A stretch of DNA of 64,000 nt, taken from positions 30,275 to 94,274 of the forward strand of contig NZ_FTOB01000002.1 of assembly GCF_900156625.1 (NCBI RefSeq), in the 5' to 3' direction. This document shows, one piece after another, positions 34,317 to 43,249 of the stretch. The notes under the pieces are model-generated. The model was not told the origin of the DNA and did no database searches. It was given only the letters and a program-made list of their open reading frames with translations. The translations under genes and the position numbers were made by a program. The first letter of the stretch is position 1. The number at the start of each line of letters is the position of its first letter. Origin of the DNA: Zobellia uliginosa. Lineage in GTDB: Bacteria; Bacteroidota; Bacteroidia; Flavobacteriales; Flavobacteriaceae.

Positions 34317-35159
34317 TTAATACCTTTGAAATGGTGCTTCTATTTCTTCACCCTTTGATATAATGCCTTTCCAAAAAACTGGAAAAGTATTATTGGGTGT
34401 TCTCATTAATGTAATTAACGCTTCGGATTTTTCATATCCCATTCTATATTTAGATACCTTGGGGATTTTATTCTCAATCCTTTTCATTATTTCAATCTTG
34501 GTTTCTAAATCAGGCGTAACATAATTGTCGCTTATACCTTTTTTTAAAATCAAAGAATTATAATTTATAATTCCTTGTTCATCCAATTCAACTTTTGCTT
34601 GTTCTTGAATTGCCATTGTCAAAATCCCAAAATTTTGATGTGTAATACTTTCATTATGTGCAACCGCAGATAGTGCTTTATTCAAAGTTTTTCCACTTCC
34701 AATATAATCATCAACTAAGATTAGAAAATCATTATCAGTCATAGTCAATTTTTCAGATTTTAAGTCTCTAAATTCTTTCAATAAATTGACTGACAAGTTT
34801 TTAAATCCATTAATTGAAGGTTTTATTCCTTCAAGCATTTTCATTACAACGTGTCCACTCTTTACTTCTCCTTCGTCTGTAGGTTTAATTATCGGGAAGA
34901 ATATTAGTTGATTTTTATCTTTGAATTGCTCTTCTAATGCTGTTTTCAAGAGTCTTCGCAGATTATTGTGATAGTCATTATATGACATCCACTCATACAT
35001 ATGGGTCAGTTCGAGCAGTAAGTTTATTTCATCTTGTTTCAAGTTATCTATTAGGTCACCAAAACGATTTAATTTGTCGTCACAGCCGTCCATTAAAGTC
35101 CAACTTTTTAGTTCAAATATTTCTTGAAACTTTAATAAGGTTGTTAATTTATCTATCAT
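34317..35159 (-). CDS. Phosphoribosyltransferase-like retron effector
   Basis: 280 aa. LILVDDYIGSGKTLNKAL (147-163) matches the PRPP-binding loop of type I phosphoribosyltransferases (hydrophobic strand, two acidic residues, G.GKT). The N-terminal half is helical and beta mixed (LLLELTHMYEWMSYNDYHNNLRRLL). PRTase-like effectors with an RT and a wHTH are known in one retron class (type III in the scheme I recall); such proteins likely act on nucleotides or tRNA ends when triggered by phage. First gene of the first cassette; start is 24 bp from the cassette edge. Confidence 0.78.
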   Translation of the reverse strand: MIDKLTTLLKFQEIFELKSWTLMDGCDDKLNRFGDLIDNLKQDEINLLLELTHMYEWMSYNDYHNNLRRLLKTALEEQFKDKNQLIFFPIIKPTDEGEVKSGHVVMKMLEGIKPSINGFKNLSVNLLKEFRDLKSEKLTMTDNDFLILVDDYIGSGKTLNKALSAVAHNESITHQNFGILTMAIQEQAKVELDEQGIINYNSLILKKGISDNYVTPDLETKIEIMKRIENKIPKVSKYRMGYEKSEALITLMRTPNNTFPVFWKGIISKGEEIEAPFQRY

Positions 35160-35182
35160 ATTCGATGTCGTCTTTTAGCCTT

Positions 35183-35280
35183 GCCACCAACTAGTGGATA
35201 TACGGCATTTGCCGCATAACATGCTTATTTTAGGATAAATCTAATACTTTTTACTTAAAATCTATATATTCGCTATAAGT
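35183..35280. promoter_or_regulatory. Candidate attI-like region between cassette 1 and the recombinase
   Basis: 98 bp between the first cassette tag (GCCACCAAC) and the recombinase ATG. It has a 12-bp inverted repeat CGGCATTTGCCG (35203-35214) and AT-rich sequence with TATATTCG (35265-35272), which resembles a Bacteroidota -7 box (TAnnTTTG), though no clear -33 TTG is placed. In an integron this spot holds attI and the cassette promoter. Both roles are inferred from position. Confidence 0.5.
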
Positions 35281-36099
35281 ATGTCCGTTCGTGATTTTGT
35301 GAAAATATTGGAGGTTAAACGGTATAGTAAAAATACAATAGACAGTTATTCGTCTATTGTAAAGTTGGCCGTGCTTTATTTTAAAAAACCTTTAAATCGA
35401 GTGGACGAAACGGAGCTGCACAAGTATTTTTACCATATGGTGCACACCAAAAAAGTTTCTTACTCCTATCAGAAACAGATTGCGATGGCGCTGAAACTCT
35501 ACTACAAGGAAATGTTCAGGCAAAATATTAACCTAGAATTTTTATTTCCGAGTAGAAAGCCAGACAAACTTCCTGTGGTGATTGCAAAAAAAGATGTGCT
35601 AAAAATCATAGAAAGCGCCAATAATATTAAACATAAAAGCATGATTGCCCTTGCCTATAGTGCGGGTTTAAGGGTTGGCGAATTAATAGACCTGAAAATC
35701 ATGGACATTGACTCATCTCGGATGGTCATACATGTAAAATCGGCAAAAGGTAATAAAGACCGTATACTTCCCTTATCCGAAAAAATTCTCGACATGCTTC
35801 GTAAGTATTATAAAGAATTTTCACCAAAGCTCTTTTTGTTCGAGGGGCAAAAAGGAGGGAAGTACTCCAGTTCAAGTTTTAACAAACTTCTTAAGGCAGC
35901 GGCCAAAAGAGCCCAAATCAACAAAGAGATTACCGCACATACTTTGAGGCACAGTTATGCGACGCATCTTTTGGAAAGGGGAACCGATATTAGGGTAATA
36001 CAAAAGTTGCTGGGTCATAGCTCTATTAAGACCACCATGGTATACACCCGAGTTGCGGAACCTGCTTTGTTACATGTGGTCAGCCCTTTTGATGATTAG
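35281..36099 (+). CDS. Tyrosine recombinase, candidate cassette integrase
   Basis: 272 aa. N-terminal SAM-like core-binding domain (YSKNTIDSYSSIVKLAVLYF). Catalytic residues: R131 (GLRVGEL), Lys in KGNKDR (156-161), H220 and R223 (HTLRHS), H246 (LLGHSS), Y255 (TTMVYT). The end SPFDD resembles the SPLD tail of IntI. Between the Lys patch and HTLRHS there are only about 55 residues, so the extra segment of integron integrases is absent; IntI is usually 320-340 aa. It is transcribed away from the array, as intI is. Alternatives: a Xer-like host recombinase or an unrelated integrase that sits here by chance. The shared orientation rule favours a link. Confidence 0.85.
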   Translation: MSVRDFVKILEVKRYSKNTIDSYSSIVKLAVLYFKKPLNRVDETELHKYFYHMVHTKKVSYSYQKQIAMALKLYYKEMFRQNINLEFLFPSRKPDKLPVVIAKKDVLKIIESANNIKHKSMIALAYSAGLRVGELIDLKIMDIDSSRMVIHVKSAKGNKDRILPLSEKILDMLRKYYKEFSPKLFLFEGQKGGKYSSSSFNKLLKAAAKRAQINKEITAHTLRHSYATHLLERGTDIRVIQKLLGHSSIKTTMVYTRVAEPALLHVVSPFDD

Positions 36100-36218
36100 G
36101 GCAATCGCAAAATTCGACCGGTTTATAGAATAGCCCTTGCTTATTCTTGAGACCCCACTACCAAATGACCTTGATTTGGTTTTTTTAAGAATTCCCTTCT
36201 GTATGACACATCGGTTTT

Positions 36219-37634
36219 TTAAAATGCATTTTCTACTTCCGCCGCTTCGAGCATAAAGTAGTGCAGGTCCGTGTTCTTTATAAAAGGTTTTAAAAGGTGG
36301 CTTCCCGGTCCGTACACGGCCAGTTCAACATAATCGGCAGAATGCTGCATACTGATCCAACCTACGGAATTATACTGTTTTTGAATTTCTGCCAAAACTT
36401 TAAAAGGCAGGTGCTTTGGATTATAAAGGCCATCTTCAACATGTAGTTGTGAATAATAGCTTAATAAGAGTTTGGCCTCATCGTCGGTAAGGACAATGTT
36501 ATTGGCGTAATTCACTCTTTCTTTTAACTGTGATATAGATGTTTCCCTGCCAATACCGTTTAAAATCCAATCATTGGTATGTTTGTATTGCTGAATAGAA
36601 TCAAAATTGTCGTTTGCCTCTTTGCCGTATATGGCTCCTGGGTTGGCATTTCCATGATCTGTGGTAATAATTACTAAAGTCTCTCCGTCTTGCTCGGCAA
36701 AATCCATGGCTACTTGTATTGCTTCGTCATGGGCTACTTGATCATAAATAAGTCCGGCAATATCGTTACCATGTGCGGCCCAGTCTACTTTTCCTGCCTC
36801 TACCTGCAATACAAAACCTTTGGGGTGGCCTTTCATGGCCTCTATGGCTTTTTGTGTCATTTCGGCAAGTGTGGGTACTTTTTGTTGTAGCTCCTTGCTA
36901 TTTTCTCGGTCTATGGAATACGGAAGTCCGTTATCGTGAAAAACGCCTAAAATGGGTTGGTCGATAGATGCGGAAAGCATCTCGCTTCTTGTTTTGACGA
37001 CCTTATAACCGTTCGAAGCAAAATCTTGGTACATGTTTTTTTTATCCTTTCTCTTTTCGGGAGAAAAGTAAGTATCGCCGCCCCCCATCATTACATCAAA
37101 TTTATGCTGTAAATACTTCTCGGCAATTTGTTCTTGGGCGTTTCTAGATTTAGAATTGACACAAAAGCCGGCAGGGGTAGCATGGGTAATGGGTACGGTA
37201 GTAACACAACCCGCTTTTTTGCCCACTTGTTTAAATTTCTGCCAAATAGGAAGGTGTTCTTCTCCATTTCTGCTCACGTTTAATGCGCCGTTATCAATGC
37301 GGACACCGCCTCCCCAAGAGGAACTTGCGGCAGCAGAATCCGTTACAATAGAACTGGCCGAAGCCATATCCATTAAGGATCGGGTTACCTTGTTGTCTTT
37401 ATAGAGTTGCAACCAATTTGTACCTGTACCCGTTTTTCTGGAAAGATAGAGGTCGGCCATGTTCAACGTGCCAATACTCATACCATCACTAACGATTACA
37501 ATGATGTTCTTGGCCTTTTTGTTTTTATTGATCCTACCCTGTTGAACGGTATTGGCGGCGCTACCGAAAGGATGAAGTAAGGTCGTTCCCAGAGTGAGCA
37601 GTGATCCGTTTCTGAAAAATTTTCTTCTGTTCAT
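36219..37634 (-). CDS. Alkaline phosphatase
   Basis: 471 aa with a possible Tat-like signal (MNRRKFFRNGSLLTLGTTLL). VSDGMSIG holds a metal Asp, VTDSAAASSS the nucleophile Ser, VDWAAHGND and ITTDHGNANPG further metal ligands. It hydrolyses phosphate monoesters in the periplasm and needs two Zn and one Mg. Last gene of the candidate zinc operon, 33 bp after the 146-aa gene, so its expression may follow zinc status. A low-phosphate role is also possible. Confidence 0.9.
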   Translation of the reverse strand: MNRRKFFRNGSLLTLGTTLLHPFGSAANTVQQGRINKNKKAKNIIVIVSDGMSIGTLNMADLYLSRKTGTGTNWLQLYKDNKVTRSLMDMASASSIVTDSAAASSSWGGGVRIDNGALNVSRNGEEHLPIWQKFKQVGKKAGCVTTVPITHATPAGFCVNSKSRNAQEQIAEKYLQHKFDVMMGGGDTYFSPEKRKDKKNMYQDFASNGYKVVKTRSEMLSASIDQPILGVFHDNGLPYSIDRENSKELQQKVPTLAEMTQKAIEAMKGHPKGFVLQVEAGKVDWAAHGNDIAGLIYDQVAHDEAIQVAMDFAEQDGETLVIITTDHGNANPGAIYGKEANDNFDSIQQYKHTNDWILNGIGRETSISQLKERVNYANNIVLTDDEAKLLLSYYSQLHVEDGLYNPKHLPFKVLAEIQKQYNSVGWISMQHSADYVELAVYGPGSHLLKPFIKNTDLHYFMLEAAEVENAF

Positions 37635-37667
37635 TTTTTAGATTTTTTAGTACATGAAATGGGTCTC

Positions 37668-38105
37668 TTATTTCAAAAGAAAACCAGAACAATCCGTAAG
37701 GATATAATTAAAGTGCTCTACATCATCCTTATTGAGTTTTAATGTACCGGTAATAAGGACTACATCATCTGTTTTAAAGTCGGGTTTGGTTTTAAACTGG
37801 AGTTCTACTGCCGTTTCCGGTCCCCCATTACCACAAAAGAAACAAGATGCCAGTGGGTTTTTGGATAAAATAAAGAGGTCACCATTGGGGGCTACGTCTA
37901 AATAATATCCCGATAGGCTTACCTGCTTGCCCTGAAGGTTGATTATTTCTTGACTAAACTCCGGGTATAGAAAGTTCGATTCATAGGCCGGGAAATATTT
38001 CTCGGTGTAATCTATTTTGGCCAAATCATCCCATGTGAGGTCTGTCTGACTTGCGGCCGTCATTGAAACAAAAAGGAATAGGGCATATAAAAGCTTATTT
38101 TTCAT
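37668..38105 (-). CDS. Small exported protein, DUF3299-like
   Basis: 145 aa with signal peptide (MKNKLLYALFLFVSMTAASQ). The start overlaps the permease stop by 11 bp; I chose ATG over the GTG one codon upstream. QVSLSGYYLDVAPNGDLFILSKNP and a CFFCGNG motif resemble the DUF3299 family, whose genes often accompany metal ABC transporters. The Cys pair may bind metal. Periplasmic partner of the ABC system is likely. Confidence 0.72.
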   Translation of the reverse strand: MKNKLLYALFLFVSMTAASQTDLTWDDLAKIDYTEKYFPAYESNFLYPEFSQEIINLQGKQVSLSGYYLDVAPNGDLFILSKNPLASCFFCGNGGPETAVELQFKTKPDFKTDDVVLITGTLKLNKDDVEHFNYILTDCSGFLLK

Positions 38106-39381
38106 CACTTAAAATTTTTGAGATATTCATTTTTAACAAGGGAAGAATGGCCAAAACAATGGAAACTACGGATATGACGACTACTATGAGCAGGGTCTGT
38201 AGCATTTGGTCAGCAGAAAATGTTAGTATGATATCTTGTTGAAACTGAGACTTAAATAGGTCGACCATAAAATGTAATCCGATTAGGGAAAACAAAAAGC
38301 CGAAAAACAAGGATGCCAGTACCATTAAAATCCCCTCAAAACCTATAATACGGAACAATTGAAAGTTACTGGCGCCGTAGGTACGCATTAAGGCAAGGTC
38401 GAACGCACGTTCTCTTACCATTTTATATAGGCCGATAAAGATGGTAATACAGGATATGAGTAGAATGATATAAGCGATCCAAGAAATTGCTTTAACCCCA
38501 ACGCCCGTAAAACGGAAGAGTCTTTCCAATTCGTATTTGGGCAAGGCGGCTTGCATGTCGGTATTTGTATTAATAGTTCTTGGCATGGTCATGAGTCCCA
38601 TGGGATTTCTAAAGGAGACCAATATAGAGGTTATTTCTTTGTCGTCTTTATCATGCAAATCGTGTTCGCTATGATTGTCATGTTCTTTGTGTTCTCCCTC
38701 TTCTTGGTGTTCCTCGTCCGCATCATGTTCACCGTGTTCGTCATGGGCTTCTTCATCATGATCGCCATGATCGTGAACATCCCAAATACTGGCTAGTTCG
38801 GTTATGATGAGCCTATCAATTACTTTGTACGCAGGCTTGTAAATGCCGACGACGGTAAAGGCTTCGCTATGTTCTTCTATTGAATTCTCCGTTAGACCAT
38901 GGGAACTTAAAAATGTATCTCCCAACTTTAGGCCTAATTGTTGGGCAACATCGTTCCCTATAGCGGCTTCCATAGAATTTTCTACCGCTCTTCCCTCCAA
39001 AAGTTCGGCTCCGTACATTTTTGCAAAACCCTGGGTAGAACCTACTATGCGATAGCCTTTATAGTTATCGCCGTAGGATATAGGTACAGCTTCCTTTATT
39101 AGAGGATTCTTTTTTATTTTTGCCACTTCGCTATACGCAATGTTTCCCGTTGGCTTATCGATGTGTAAAACGGATGAAAGGACCAATTGTAATGGACTTC
39201 CCTTGGCGCCTACCACCATTTCTATAGAACCCAAAGCATTTTCAAACTGGTTTTGTATAGACGTGTCCAATTGTTGTATGCCCAGTAATAAACCGATGCT
39301 TATGGAAAGGGAAAAGACACTTAAAAACGCATAGAGCGGCTTATGGAGGAGGTTCTTAAGACTTATTTTCCAATTGTTCAT
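38095..39381 (-). CDS. ABC transporter permease (FtsX/MacB type) with His-rich loop
   Basis: 428 aa: an N-terminal TM (PLYAFLSVFSLSISIGLLLG), a large periplasmic domain, and three C-terminal TMs (AYIILLISCITIFIGLYKMV, EGILMVLASLFFGFLFSLIG, LLIVVVISVVSIVLAIL), the FtsX order. Inside the periplasmic domain there is an acidic His stretch of about 47 residues (from DVHDHGDHDEEAHDEH to EHDLHDKDDKE), clearly a metal-binding sensor or buffer. With the ATPase (4-bp overlap) it forms a mechanotransmission or lipoprotein-type exporter. Confidence 0.85.
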   Translation of the reverse strand: MNNWKISLKNLLHKPLYAFLSVFSLSISIGLLLGIQQLDTSIQNQFENALGSIEMVVGAKGSPLQLVLSSVLHIDKPTGNIAYSEVAKIKKNPLIKEAVPISYGDNYKGYRIVGSTQGFAKMYGAELLEGRAVENSMEAAIGNDVAQQLGLKLGDTFLSSHGLTENSIEEHSEAFTVVGIYKPAYKVIDRLIITELASIWDVHDHGDHDEEAHDEHGEHDADEEHQEEGEHKEHDNHSEHDLHDKDDKEITSILVSFRNPMGLMTMPRTINTNTDMQAALPKYELERLFRFTGVGVKAISWIAYIILLISCITIFIGLYKMVRERAFDLALMRTYGASNFQLFRIIGFEGILMVLASLFFGFLFSLIGLHFMVDLFKSQFQQDIILTFSADQMLQTLLIVVVISVVSIVLAILPLLKMNISKILSDEK

Positions 39382-40007
39382 AAGGTAATGATGTTTTTGA
39401 ACCCAGACTTCATACGGATGTCATGGGTAATGACCACTAAATTCGCTTGGTTTTTCTCGGCCTGCTGTTGTAGCAATTGCATTACGGCACTGCAATTTTC
39501 ATCATCGAGGCTAGAGGTAGGTTCGTCGGCTAGAATGACTTGTGGGTTGTGTATAACGGCCATAGCAATACCTAACCGTTGTAGTTGACCTTCACTCAGT
39601 TCGTTTACCTTCTTTTTTTGGGTTTCTTTTAAATCCAGTTGCTCCAATAAAGAAGCAATTGCGGCCAGGTCAATGGGTTTTTTACTGAAAAAAAGACGGG
39701 CTTTTAAATTGTCTAGAACGGTCAAGGACCTTACGGCATGGTTTTTTTGAAATACAAGCCCCATGTTTTGCCCCCTGAATGTGTCGAGTTGCGAATGCGA
39801 TAGTCTGTTGATCTGTACATCATCGATCATAACCGATCCACTAACAGGCTTTAACAGGCCGGCTAGAAGATGTAAGAGGGTTGTTTTCCCTATTCCCGAC
39901 TTTCCTAGAATAAGAAGGTTTTCCTGCTCTTCGAGGGTAATGTTAGGAAAGTGGAACAAAGGTTCCGCTTTTTTATACTGGAATTTAAGATTGTCTGTTT
40001 GAACCAT
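39378..40007 (-). CDS. ABC transporter ATP-binding protein
   Basis: 209 aa. Walker A GKSGIGKTT, Q-loop FQKNHA, signature LSEGQLQR, Walker B VILADEPTSSLDDE, H-loop VVITHD. The short length and pattern fit the LolD/MacB group that partners FtsX-like permeases such as the overlapping downstream gene. It drives an envelope process, perhaps release of zinc-binding lipoproteins. Confidence 0.92.
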   Translation of the reverse strand: MVQTDNLKFQYKKAEPLFHFPNITLEEQENLLILGKSGIGKTTLLHLLAGLLKPVSGSVMIDDVQINRLSHSQLDTFRGQNMGLVFQKNHAVRSLTVLDNLKARLFFSKKPIDLAAIASLLEQLDLKETQKKKVNELSEGQLQRLGIAMAVIHNPQVILADEPTSSLDDENCSAVMQLLQQQAEKNQANLVVITHDIRMKSGFKNIITL

Positions 40008-40032
40008 TTTGAATAGTATCTATTTTCTGGTA

Positions 40033-41229
40033 TTACTCTATAGGCCACTGGTCTTGCTGGGGGAATAATTGATTTTTCCATAGGTCGATTTCCGGATCCG
40101 TGAGAACACAGTCTTCCAATTCGGAAATCATTTTTTCTTTGTTTATATGCTGTCCAATAAAAACCAGTTCTGTTTTTCTATCACCGAAAAGAACATCCCA
40201 ATCCGCTTCAATTTGTTCCTGATTTTCGGTAAACGAAGCATAGTTTATCCGCTCGGAAAAAGGCATGGACGTCCACCACACACCGGCAGAATCTGCTTTG
40301 CAAGAACCTCCTGCGGAGCTCCATAACAATGCTTGGTCCGATCTTGAAGCTAACCAGAACAAGCCTTTGCTTCTAATGATATTCTGAGGGAAACTTTGGT
40401 TCAGGTAGGTTAAAAAACGTTCGGGATGAAATGGTTTTTTACTTCTGAAAACAAAGGAACCAATTCCGTATTCTTCGGTTTCAGGTACGTGTTCATTTTC
40501 CAGTTCCTGAATCCATCCTGCCGAGGCCTCCGCTTTTTCATAATCGAACATACCTGTATTGATTACATTCGTTAGTTCAACATTAGATTCGGTTGCCGTA
40601 ATAATACGCGCTTCAGGGTTCAATTTATGAATAATGGCCTTAAGTTCTTCTAGTTGATCCGCAGTAATTAAATCAATTTTATTGATGATAATAACATTGG
40701 CAAATTCAATCTGATCGGTAAGTAAATTAACAATGGTTCTATGGTCTCCCTCAATATCCGTTAAAGACCGGGTAGCTAGATAATCGGGACTGGAGAAGTC
40801 TTTTAAAAAGTTGAATCCGTCAACTACGGTAACCATTGTATCGACATAACTAAAACGACTTAAATCTATAGTGCCGTCTTCGCTTTCGAACGTAAAGGTC
40901 TGCGCGACGGGAATGGGTTCGCTAATGCCCGTACTTTCAATAAGAAGGTAATCGAACTTGTTTTGGGCAGCTAGTTTTTCCACCTCTATCATAAGGTCTT
41001 CCCTTAGCGTACAACAAATGCACCCATTAGACATTTCTACCAATTTTTCCTCGGTTCTAGATAGTGTATTTTCGTTTTCAATGAATTGGGCATCTATATT
41101 TACTTCGCTCATATCATTTACAATAACAGCTACTTTTAAACCTTGTTTGTTATGTAAAATGTGATTGAGTAAGGTGGTTTTTCCAGCACCTAGAAAGCCA
41201 CTTAATACGGTTACGGGCAATTTTTTCAT
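40033..41229 (-). CDS. CobW/ZNG1-family GTP-binding zinc metallochaperone
   Basis: 398 aa. Walker [12 protein letters not shown], metal motif GCICCTLR (CxCC), ESTGISEP (G3 like), NKIDL (NKxD) and a C-terminal CobW_C domain ([22 protein letters not shown]). COG0523 proteins deliver Zn to client enzymes when zinc is low. With the divergent Zur-type regulator the metal is most likely zinc. One of two adjacent COG0523 genes. Confidence 0.92.
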   Translation of the reverse strand: MKKLPVTVLSGFLGAGKTTLLNHILHNKQGLKVAVIVNDMSEVNIDAQFIENENTLSRTEEKLVEMSNGCICCTLREDLMIEVEKLAAQNKFDYLLIESTGISEPIPVAQTFTFESEDGTIDLSRFSYVDTMVTVVDGFNFLKDFSSPDYLATRSLTDIEGDHRTIVNLLTDQIEFANVIIINKIDLITADQLEELKAIIHKLNPEARIITATESNVELTNVINTGMFDYEKAEASAGWIQELENEHVPETEEYGIGSFVFRSKKPFHPERFLTYLNQSFPQNIIRSKGLFWLASRSDQALLWSSAGGSCKADSAGVWWTSMPFSERINYASFTENQEQIEADWDVLFGDRKTELVFIGQHINKEKMISELEDCVLTDPEIDLWKNQLFPQQDQWPIE

Positions 41230-41275
41230 TTCTGTACGATTTAAAATTTAATTGACGCTTGCTATGGGTTCTGTC

Positions 41276-42202
41276 TCAAGGTTTTTGCTTCTTTTCAGAA
41301 ATTGATGCGTTTAGGCTTTGACGTATTGTTTTTTCTAAGGTTTCGGGACTGCTGCCGGGTCCTATGGTCAAAAGTTTGGTGCCTGTTATGGGAACACCGT
41401 TAAAGGGTCTGATATGGATCTCGCCATCTGGGTTACGTTCAAAGTAAGTATAAGCACTTTCCCCATTAATTTGGGCACAACCTTTTACCCTGAGTATATT
41501 TTTGGGGAGTGTCCTGCAAATGGCGTGAATACATTCTAGATGAGGTAGCATGGGTAAATCCGCAGAGCAGGAAGACCAGTGTGCTTTTTGATGCTCCATT
41601 TTTTGAACCGTACCGGCAGTCGGTAACAGTTCGGGAAGAAGCAAAATATTTAAATCTTCCATAGTGCTAATTTGTGCCAATGGGTTGAGCGCTTTTATTT
41701 CCTTTACGACTGTATCCTGCCTGCTTTTTGTTGTATTCCCTAGATGGGTTAAGACAAGAAGTGAGGAAACCTGAATCTGATTGGCTTCCAATTCGTTATA
41801 GTCTCCCCGTTTTTGCCAGTTTTTGACGTCCACCACCGATATTTGAATAGGGGGTAAGAACCTGTCATTTAAGCCTACACCTAAGAACTCCATTAGAGCG
41901 CAAGCATCAGAAGTACCATTGGCTTCAATTAACGTAATACCCTTTTCTCTTTTGGGAATTCTATTGACTATGTTTCTGAGCTCTACAATACCACTACAAC
42001 AAATACAACTGCCTGTTAAGGCTTTTATACTATTGGTTTGCATTTGCCCTACAAACTGTTGGGCATCCATATGGGCATTCTCATAATCGTTAAGGACAAG
42101 AAAAGGGTCGTATCCTTTTTTTGAAAAACTATCAATTAAAAATTTTAACAGGGTAGTTTTTCCTGCGCCCAAAAAACCAACAATCGTAATAATAGTTTCC
42201 AT
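41276..42202 (-). CDS. CobW-like GTP-binding protein, second paralogue
   Basis: 308 aa. [14 protein letters not shown] (Walker A), SCICCSGIVEL (CxCC). NKxD is replaced by LTHLGNTTKSRQD, so the guanine specificity motif is altered. The C-terminal domain is shorter (ILRVKGCAQINGESAYTYFERN). Probably a diverged zinc chaperone; 46 bp from the first one, so the same transcript. Confidence 0.85.
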   Translation of the reverse strand: METIITIVGFLGAGKTTLLKFLIDSFSKKGYDPFLVLNDYENAHMDAQQFVGQMQTNSIKALTGSCICCSGIVELRNIVNRIPKREKGITLIEANGTSDACALMEFLGVGLNDRFLPPIQISVVDVKNWQKRGDYNELEANQIQVSSLLVLTHLGNTTKSRQDTVVKEIKALNPLAQISTMEDLNILLLPELLPTAGTVQKMEHQKAHWSSCSADLPMLPHLECIHAICRTLPKNILRVKGCAQINGESAYTYFERNPDGEIHIRPFNGVPITGTKLLTIGPGSSPETLEKTIRQSLNASISEKKQKP

Positions 42203-42278
42203 ATGGTAAGAGGTGTATTTAAGCTTCTGTACAGCTTTTTATTTTAGACTGGTTTCTTAATACGGGTTATACGGATGC

Positions 42279-43235
42279 CTATTCCATTGAGATATCGAGT
42301 TCAAAGTAATGGTAAACGCTAATGTCATAGGTGGTGTTGGTATATACTACACCGAAATAATATTCAGTTGTTTGCCAAGATTTTTCTTCATTTATAGGGT
42401 TTGGCCCTGGTTTGTTATTATCAACCGATGCCCCTATTGTAAGTTCAGGGGAAACACGCTCCTCTTCTGCCTCCCAAGCAAAGATCCTATTGCTGAACGA
42501 ACCTACATCTTCCCAGTTTTTATGTTCAAAAACGTCATACACTATCACCTTTGAAAAATCAATATCATCTACAATCTTAGGAAGATGATTTGCTGACTTC
42601 TTAATGAAAATAAGGTACATTTTTCCATCGCCTTTCACATCTTTAATGGTGGCGGAAGATTGGAATACATCACCACTGGAATAGGCTACACCTTCGGGGT
42701 TTTCCAGTGTTTCATTAATTGACATATAAGATGCTCCGCCATTCGTATAAAAGTCCCATAAATATATATAGGGGTCAACAGGAAGGTTTGCCGGGTCAAT
42801 AAGACTTACATCATAAACTTCTACCAATGATGTCCCGTTTTCATCGGTAACAGTAATTGCCAACTCGAATTTTCCCTCAGGGGCATCTTCAGGAATGTCA
42901 AAATGTTCGTGTACCGTACTGTTTTTAAGACCTTTAAATTTGTCCCAAAATATCTCAAAAGACCAGTCGTGCGTATACATTTCGTTTTCAATTGGCTTAA
43001 TATTTATTTTCACCATTTCAATGGTACTTCCCGCAACGACTTCGGCATTAAAGTGAAAGTCCCTACCAATGACGCCTTGGTTAGAAGCCCCTATTTCTAC
43101 TTCACTTATTGTAGGTGTCGGCAGCTGTGATAAGTTATCTTCATCGTCATGGCTACAAGATGTTAGTAGAATTCCTGAAAACACAATTGCCAAAGTGGTT
43201 CGTAAAATGTTTGTGTAAGATTTGTTTATTTTCAT
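42279..43235 (-). CDS. DUF4625 lipoprotein, long form
   Basis: 318 aa from the ATG giving MKINKSYTNILRTTLAIVFS with lipobox LLTSCSHDDEDN. The first half fits the DUF4625 Ig-like module (FNAEVVAGSTIEMVKINIKP, HEHFDIPEDAPEGKFELAITVTDENG), and the second half is an extra beta domain. The His/Asp residues suggest metal binding on the outer membrane surface. Second of the three DUF4625-type genes is 14 bp upstream. Confidence 0.82.
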   Translation of the reverse strand: MKINKSYTNILRTTLAIVFSGILLTSCSHDDEDNLSQLPTPTISEVEIGASNQGVIGRDFHFNAEVVAGSTIEMVKINIKPIENEMYTHDWSFEIFWDKFKGLKNSTVHEHFDIPEDAPEGKFELAITVTDENGTSLVEVYDVSLIDPANLPVDPYIYLWDFYTNGGASYMSINETLENPEGVAYSSGDVFQSSATIKDVKGDGKMYLIFIKKSANHLPKIVDDIDFSKVIVYDVFEHKNWEDVGSFSNRIFAWEAEEERVSPELTIGASVDNNKPGPNPINEEKSWQTTEYYFGVVYTNTTYDISVYHYFELDISME

Positions 43236-43249
43236 TTGTGTTGTTCTTA

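Larger units (their letters stand above)
8225..35191 (-). other. Integron-like cassette array (about 20 gene cassettes)
   Basis: Cassette genes are all on the minus strand, in tight units separated by attC-like palindromes. Unit ends are complementary and specific to each unit: GTTAGGC at 25937 with GCCTAAC at 26700; GTTGTGGCG/CGCCACAAC; GTTGTAACAC/GTGTTACAAC; GTTGTGCCAC/GTGGCACAAC; GTTATGTAGC/GCTACATAAC; GTTGGTGGC/GCCACCAAC. This is the R'/R'' rule of integron cassettes (GTTRRRY and RYYYAAC), with longer tags. The array begins next to a divergent tyrosine recombinase, as in integrons. Gene content is heterogeneous and rich in unknown, lipoprotein and immunity-like products. I infer mobility by site-specific recombination; it is not demonstrated by sequence alone. 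Confidence 0.82.

Noticed and set aside
8225..35191. CRISPR array
   Set aside because: Repeats are 120-270 bp, palindromic, unequally spaced by genes, and there are no cas genes.
35281..36099. Phage or ICE integrase of an ordinary genomic island
   Set aside because: No phage or conjugation genes, no tRNA target and no direct repeats at 35 kb were seen; the cassette end rule next to it fits an integron-like role better.
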